Origin: Apodemus sylvaticus
Taxonomy: Eukaryota; Chordata; Mammalia; Rodentia; Muridae
Assembly (NCBI RefSeq): GCF_947179515.1
Contig: NC_067488.1
Span: 32,740,039 to 32,804,038 of the forward strand
Direction: 5' to 3'
DNA length: 64,000 nucleotides
A program made the translations under genes and the position numbers. The notes below the pieces were generated by a model. It ran no database searches. It was not told the DNA's origin and worked only from the letters and a program-made list of their open reading frames with translations. This document shows positions 59,859 to 64,000 of this stretch, piece after piece (positions within the stretch are counted from its first letter, which is position 1; every line of letters begins with the position of its first letter).

Positions 59859-60394
59859 AACCCCAGTGAATGTCACCGTTGGGAGCTATCATCAGGAACT
59901 GACAAAACAAATGCATCTCTTATACAAGCATTGAACACTGCATTTCAATACTGCAGAACCAGGCACATTTGACTTCTTTCCATGTAACAAATGACACTAT
60001 ACCCTCCTTCACGAGGGACCTACACTTAGCACCCACACTACAGCCAGACCTACAGCAGGTATCAATGTCTGGACAAATGACATTTGTAACTAAGGGTTAG
60101 AGCTGCATTAGTCTAAATCCACTACTCATTCTATACTGTCAACATCCAGAGACCACCCCAACTGTATTTTCTTGATCCGGGGACAGATTTCTAAAGGACT
60201 CTATCAAAGTATTTCCTTAAATCTCTGGTAAAACGAAAGACCATTTCTGGCTTCCTAAAATGATAAGCACGGTCCTGAAGAAGAGAATCATGAGACATAC
60301 TGCCTGCTCCAAAGGTTAACATTAAGAAAAATCTAAGGCCACAAAGTAGTGGAATCCACGGTACCATTTATTTATAAGGTGAAAGATTAGTTTC

Positions 60395-60520
60395 TTCTTT
60401 TTGAGACAGGCTCTCACTAAGTGGACCAGGCTGGTTCTGTAGTCAGAGAGCTCTGCCTGCCTCTGCCTCTCTGTGGTAAGCATTAAATGGCTGTGCCAGC
60501 CTGCCTGGTGGGAAGAGCTT
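60395..60520 (-). mobile_element. Old B1/B4 SINE (antisense)
   Basis: tttgagacaggctctcactaagtggaccaggctgg, then tctgcctgcctctgcctctctg. Confidence 0.75.
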
Positions 60521-60688
60521 CTACACTGGGCATCACTATAGACATGCATCTTTTTACCTCACCTGTTCCCACACCCACCCCAGCAGGAAGCTATCAATGT
60601 GCCTGTTTCACAGATGGAGAAACACAAAGGGAATCAAAGCAGCCTCACTTACACTGTTAGCCCTGCTGGGGACATATAAACCACCTAC

Positions 60689-60775
60689 TTCTTTCGGATC
60701 AAGCTGCAGAGAGGATTTTATTAGGTCTCGGAGTGCAGTCAGCTGCTTCTTTTCTTCATCTTGGGTCTGCTTGAT
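60689..60775 (-). CDS. Asap1: Asap1 exon: end of BAR helical region
   Basis: 87 nt, 29 codons, phase 0 at both ends. The acceptor is cccag|ATCAAG and the donor GAA|gtaggt. It encodes a charged helix (IKQTQDEEKKQLTALRD) followed by a Ser/Leu stretch ending LDPKE, which leads from the BAR domain into the linker before the PH domain. A degraded MIR-like stretch lies just downstream in the intron (about 60580-60665). The intron on the 5' side is 1.3 kb and that on the 3' side 7.0 kb. Like the preceding exon it is frame-neutral if skipped. Confidence 0.94.
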
Positions 60776-61384
60776 CTGGGAAAGAAAAGGTCAGACCTAT
60801 TATTTATCATTCATTTTAAAAACAAAGCTCAATTATCCAAATATACCACTCATCAAACAATTCGATTTCATAGCTGTAGTACGTCTTTCCATTAAAATAC
60901 TTTACTGCCTGGTTAACGTAAGAGCTATAGAATCTAATCCTGAGAAAATACCTGGAGTTTAGAATTAGCAAGCTTTCTTACTAAATAATGCATGGTAACC
61001 TCAAAATCTTCCAATCCCTCTATTTAACAAGGTTAGAAAATAATGCTTGTAACATTTATTTCTAGCTTTTGAAAGAATGGGCAGAAAGAATACCATGGTA
61101 AAATTAAATGGGTCAGAAGAAAATCCTATGAATGACTGAGACACCAATTGCTGAAGCACACACCAAAGTTTCCACAGAACTACAGGAGGACCAGGATTTC
61201 TGCTGCTTACTTTTAAGCATTTGGGATTTAACTGTCAGTAATCCCTGTTTACTAACTAAAAGAAAATTAGGCAAAACATACATGTATGTTTGCTAAAAAG
61301 TTAACAGTAAGAATCAGGCTGATAATGAATAACCTGAAATGTGTGGAAGTAGTAATTTTGTATTTTCTTGATCTGGAATATTTG

Positions 61385-61520
61385 CATATATATGTATGTA
61401 TGTATATACATATACATACATACACACACACATATATATATACATACACATATATACATACATACACATACATATATATACATACATACACACACATATA
61501 TATACATATATATATATAAT
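61385..61520. repeat. Compound TA/CA/CATA microsatellite
   Basis: 135 bp of alternating purine-pyrimidine, switching from GTAT to CATA and CACA blocks and ending in a TA run. Confidence 0.96.
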
Positions 61521-62078
61521 GAGATCTCTCAAGGGCTGAACAAAAGTGTAAATATGTAATCGACTTGTTCCATATATCCTCAAACAGACAGGCTAAACCC
61601 AATGTCCTCCTACATAGAGCTTCTGGCATGTATGTGCATAACTACATTTTGGTTGTGGTGGAATTTTCTTTCTATGCTGTCATGTCAATTGGCCCTCGGA
61701 GTTTCAGATTTTCGAGCACTTCTTATCAGGGTTGCCTAATCTGTTATCTGTAACTCTAAAACCTTTTCTAGTCTTAGGTTCTCAGATTCCTAATACATTT
61801 TCTTTTAAAGTTCAGCAGCCAAGTTATTTCCAAGTAACAATTATTCCATCTCTAAGTGTACCTTCCCCGCCCCTTCTGAAGTTTACTTTTTTCATTTCTT
61901 CTTTGCCCTCCCACTCTTCGTAGCCTCCAAAGGTTTGCTGCTAAGATGAAGGCCTGTCTGCCAGGTTTACACTGACCTATCACTCATCTTCTCCATATAA
62001 CACCCTTTCTGATACAGACTTCAAATGGACGGGACACTTCTTACAAGTTAAATGCACATGCTGTAAGTAGGGACTTAC

Positions 62079-62144
62079 ATTATATAAGTCAGCAGCCAGC
62101 TTTTCAATGTACTGTTTCAGTTTATCAGCCGTTTTCAAGCCATC
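62079..62144 (-). CDS. Asap1: Asap1 exon: BAR domain helix
   Basis: 66 nt, 22 codons, phase 0 at both ends. The acceptor reads tttcag|GATGGC and the donor AAT|gtaagt. It encodes an amphipathic helix that begins DGLKTADKLKQY and ends near LAADLYN, matching the last BAR helix of ASAP1. BAR domains dimerise and sense or bend membranes; in ASAP1 this one sits before the PH domain and also restrains GAP activity. The preceding BAR exon should end in a full codon and was not found up to 64000. Because the exon is symmetric, skipping it would keep frame. The identification rests on the continuous frame into the following exons. Confidence 0.92.
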
Positions 62145-64000
62145 CTGAAAGAAACTACAACAAAGAACAACACTGACTCACCAGCAGTAAAAAGAAGGAA
62201 CAGAATTATGTGCAAAACCTGAGGCTTCTTCCCACCTCTGTCTCCCCGCACCCTCCCCCAGCAGTTTCCAAATAATAAACATGAAGTTAAGTTCAGCACT
62301 TGTATAAAGATGTGTCAAACACACACACTTATGGCTACTATTTGAAAATTATTAGGAGAGATCACAGTTGGTACAAATAACACTTGCAGTCCTCACTGAT
62401 GTCACGTGTGTTAACACCCCCACATAGATCACTTCCTTGAGGTGGGGCCATGTTAGCATCAGAGAGAAAGACAAATTAGCCCGTGGCATACAGAAGTCTA
62501 ACTGCATACGAGAGGGTCAGGTAGGAGGCAGCGTGTGCTGACACACAGGGTTTAGTGGCCCTGAGGGTCAGGCAAGCTGCATGCTACTCTGCATGAATGA
62601 CAAGGCTGCATGACTTCCCAATGACAACGAGGGGTGACGATTCAAGAACCTTTCCTACAGGCTGAGCCCCGACTCACAAGTTGTTCTCGCTGCTGGCTTG
62701 ATTCTCATGGGTCAAGTGCCTCGGCTTCCTCTCCATCCTGTAGAGAATGCTCAGCAAGGCTTTATCCCTTACTAGGCTCACACGGTGGTGGGATTCAGGT
62801 CCAGGACTGCCCGATACCAAGGCCATTCTCAAAGCTAGCAATGAAGTGAGTTCTTTCCTTGGGCAAGTGAAGCTGGTTCTTATCTTGTTGGGGCATCCCT
62901 CAGGGCCCTCCTCTGTGGTTCATTTACAGAAACCAGGGCCTAAGTGTACGGAAGCCCCGTGCTCTGCTGCCCCTTTCTCATGCCCTCTCTACCCCGTGGG
63001 ATTATTTCCCTACAGACTTGTGGTCTCCCAACCAGTGATGAGGAGCACCTCCCTGCTGTGCCACCGTGGTCTTAGTGCTATTTAGATGCACTAAGGAGAG
63101 GAATTTTAGAATCCACTTTGGGAGCCACACAAAGCCTGGTTTCCTAGACTGTAAACCAGGCCCCAAATCCCTAAATCCCAGGTATCGGGCTGATCCTTTC
63201 TTACACCCTACAATAGTTAACACTCTGGAAAGTACCACCTTATTTAACTCCAAAGACATTTCAATAATTTCAAGTGGAGCTACACCAGATAGTACTATAT
63301 TAGACCCACTGCTGAGGACTTTTAAAATGTAGATGTTGTGCCCCATCTCATGCTCATCGGAAAAAAATCTCTGGTATGCCATCTAAGGCATGCACCCTGA
63401 AGCTAAAGTCCCCAGCTGCAGCAGTGGCCATACTGTGCTCTAGCTCCTAGCCTGTGTGGGCACTGTAGTAGTAGGTGGGGAGGTGGATTGCAGAATCATA
63501 GTTGGTGCAGGTTCAAGTCTACCTATGTGGGCAAGACACAGTAGAGAAAGACGGGGCAGGATGTGGAGAAGAGGTGCTCTCTCTTTCCTCCACTCAGCCC
63601 GTAGTCAGTGATACCCACTTTCAGGGTAGATCTTCCCATAGTAAACTCTCTCCGCAAACTCCCTCAAGACACAGTTGGCGTGAGCCAGGGTTGGGGTGAG
63701 GACTGCTAATTCCCCAGTGATTCTAAATCTGGTAGAACTGATAATGTAGATTAACCATTCCAGGTATTTTTTGTTGATTAAGATTCAGTTTTAAGCTATG
63801 ATACTCTTATTTTTGTAATGTATACCTGCATGGGAGAAGAGGGCATGAAATCCCAGTATAGATGGTTGTGAGCCACCTCGTCGTTGCTGAGAACTGAACC
63901 CCTGGAAGAACAGACAGAGCTCATAACAGCTGAGCCATCTGTCCAGCCCTGTGTTTTCTATTCTAATCACAGCGCTGCACACTAATTCCAGGACACTGTC
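62145..64000 (-). other. Asap1: Asap1 intron, partial
   Basis: Sequence upstream of the first exon in the window. I looked for the preceding BAR exon and did not find it. An antisense B2 lies at 63845-63950; the remainder shows no recognised feature. Confidence 0.75.
63845..63950 (-). mobile_element. B2 SINE (antisense), truncated
   Basis: gatggttgtgagccacc, gctgagaactgaacccctgg and agctgagccatctgtccagccc are reverse B2 landmarks. Confidence 0.88.

Larger units (their letters stand above)
53730..60688 (-). other. Asap1: Asap1 intron, 7.0 kb
   Basis: It contains a GT microsatellite, antisense B3 elements, an antisense L1 3' end (56145-56755), an ATCT array joined to a B1, a medium-reiteration repeat near 58320-58690, an AAAAC run and an antisense B1/B4 near 60395-60520. 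The stretch 53870-55080 is unique and AT-rich with no feature seen. Confidence 0.85.
1734..64000 (-). other. Asap1: Asap1 gene body, internal part
   Basis: Seventeen coding exons on the minus strand join into one continuous reading frame of 1886 nt. Every exon is bounded by AG and GT and all split codons rejoin correctly. The encoded order (end of BAR, PH, Arf-GAP zinc finger, ankyrin repeats, acidic linker, proline-rich) is that of the ASAP family. Diagnostic residues, such as GIHREMG followed by HISRIQ in the GAP domain and the RPPPPPPGHKR proline motif, match ASAP1 rather than ASAP2 or ASAP3, as I recall those proteins. ASAP1 is a PI(4,5)P2-stimulated GTPase-activating protein for Arf1/Arf5 at focal adhesions, podosomes and endocytic membranes. 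If the arginine finger is Arg497, as recalled for the mouse protein, the window starts near residue 268. The 5' exons and the SH3/3'UTR exons lie outside the window. Confidence 0.96.

Overview
This window is vertebrate nuclear DNA from a muroid rodent, almost certainly mouse (Mus). It contains mouse-type B1 SINEs (with the 'gcaggcggatttctgagtttgaggcc' form), a young B2, many older B1/B2/B3/B4/ID copies, antisense L1 3' ends, MIR remnants and long CA/GA/ATCT microsatellites. No bacterial, phage, plasmid or CRISPR structure is present, and no open reading frame longer than about 160 codons reads as a gene.

The only gene I can support is Asap1 (Ddef1; Arf-GAP with SH3 domain, ankyrin repeats and PH domain 1), transcribed from the minus strand. 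Seventeen consecutive internal coding exons run from 62144 down to 1734. They carry 1886 coding nt, all with AG/GT borders and compatible phases, and no stop or frameshift. In transcript order they encode the end of the BAR/helical region (62144-60689), the PH domain (53729-31419), the Arf-GAP zinc finger with its arginine finger (31582-28759), the ankyrin repeats (25719-24488), an acidic linker (22653-22546) and the Ser/Pro-rich segment (20710-20482, 11510-11340, 1803-1734). The N-terminal BAR exons lie beyond 64000. The remaining proline-rich repeats, SH3 exon and 3'UTR lie below position 1.

Layout: the four ankyrin exons sit within 1.23 kb (24488-25719), while other introns reach 7-11.5 kb and are filled with repeats. 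The products of these exons form one lipid-activated Arf GAP. BAR-PH binds PI(4,5)P2 membranes, the zinc finger and arginine finger stimulate GTP hydrolysis on Arf1/Arf5, the ankyrin repeats pack on the GAP domain, and the proline-rich tail recruits SH3 partners such as Src at focal adhesions and podosomes.

I found no new multi-gene system. The points worth a second look are structural: a B2 SINE whose target-site duplication reproduces an Asap1 5' splice site; an insertion that is only a poly(A) tail with a perfect 16-bp duplication; a 64-bp perfect direct repeat 574 bp apart; three intronic minisatellites (17, 36 and 52 bp), one starting 10 nt inside an intron; and an in-frame 57-codon proline-rich exon that is a good cassette-exon candidate.
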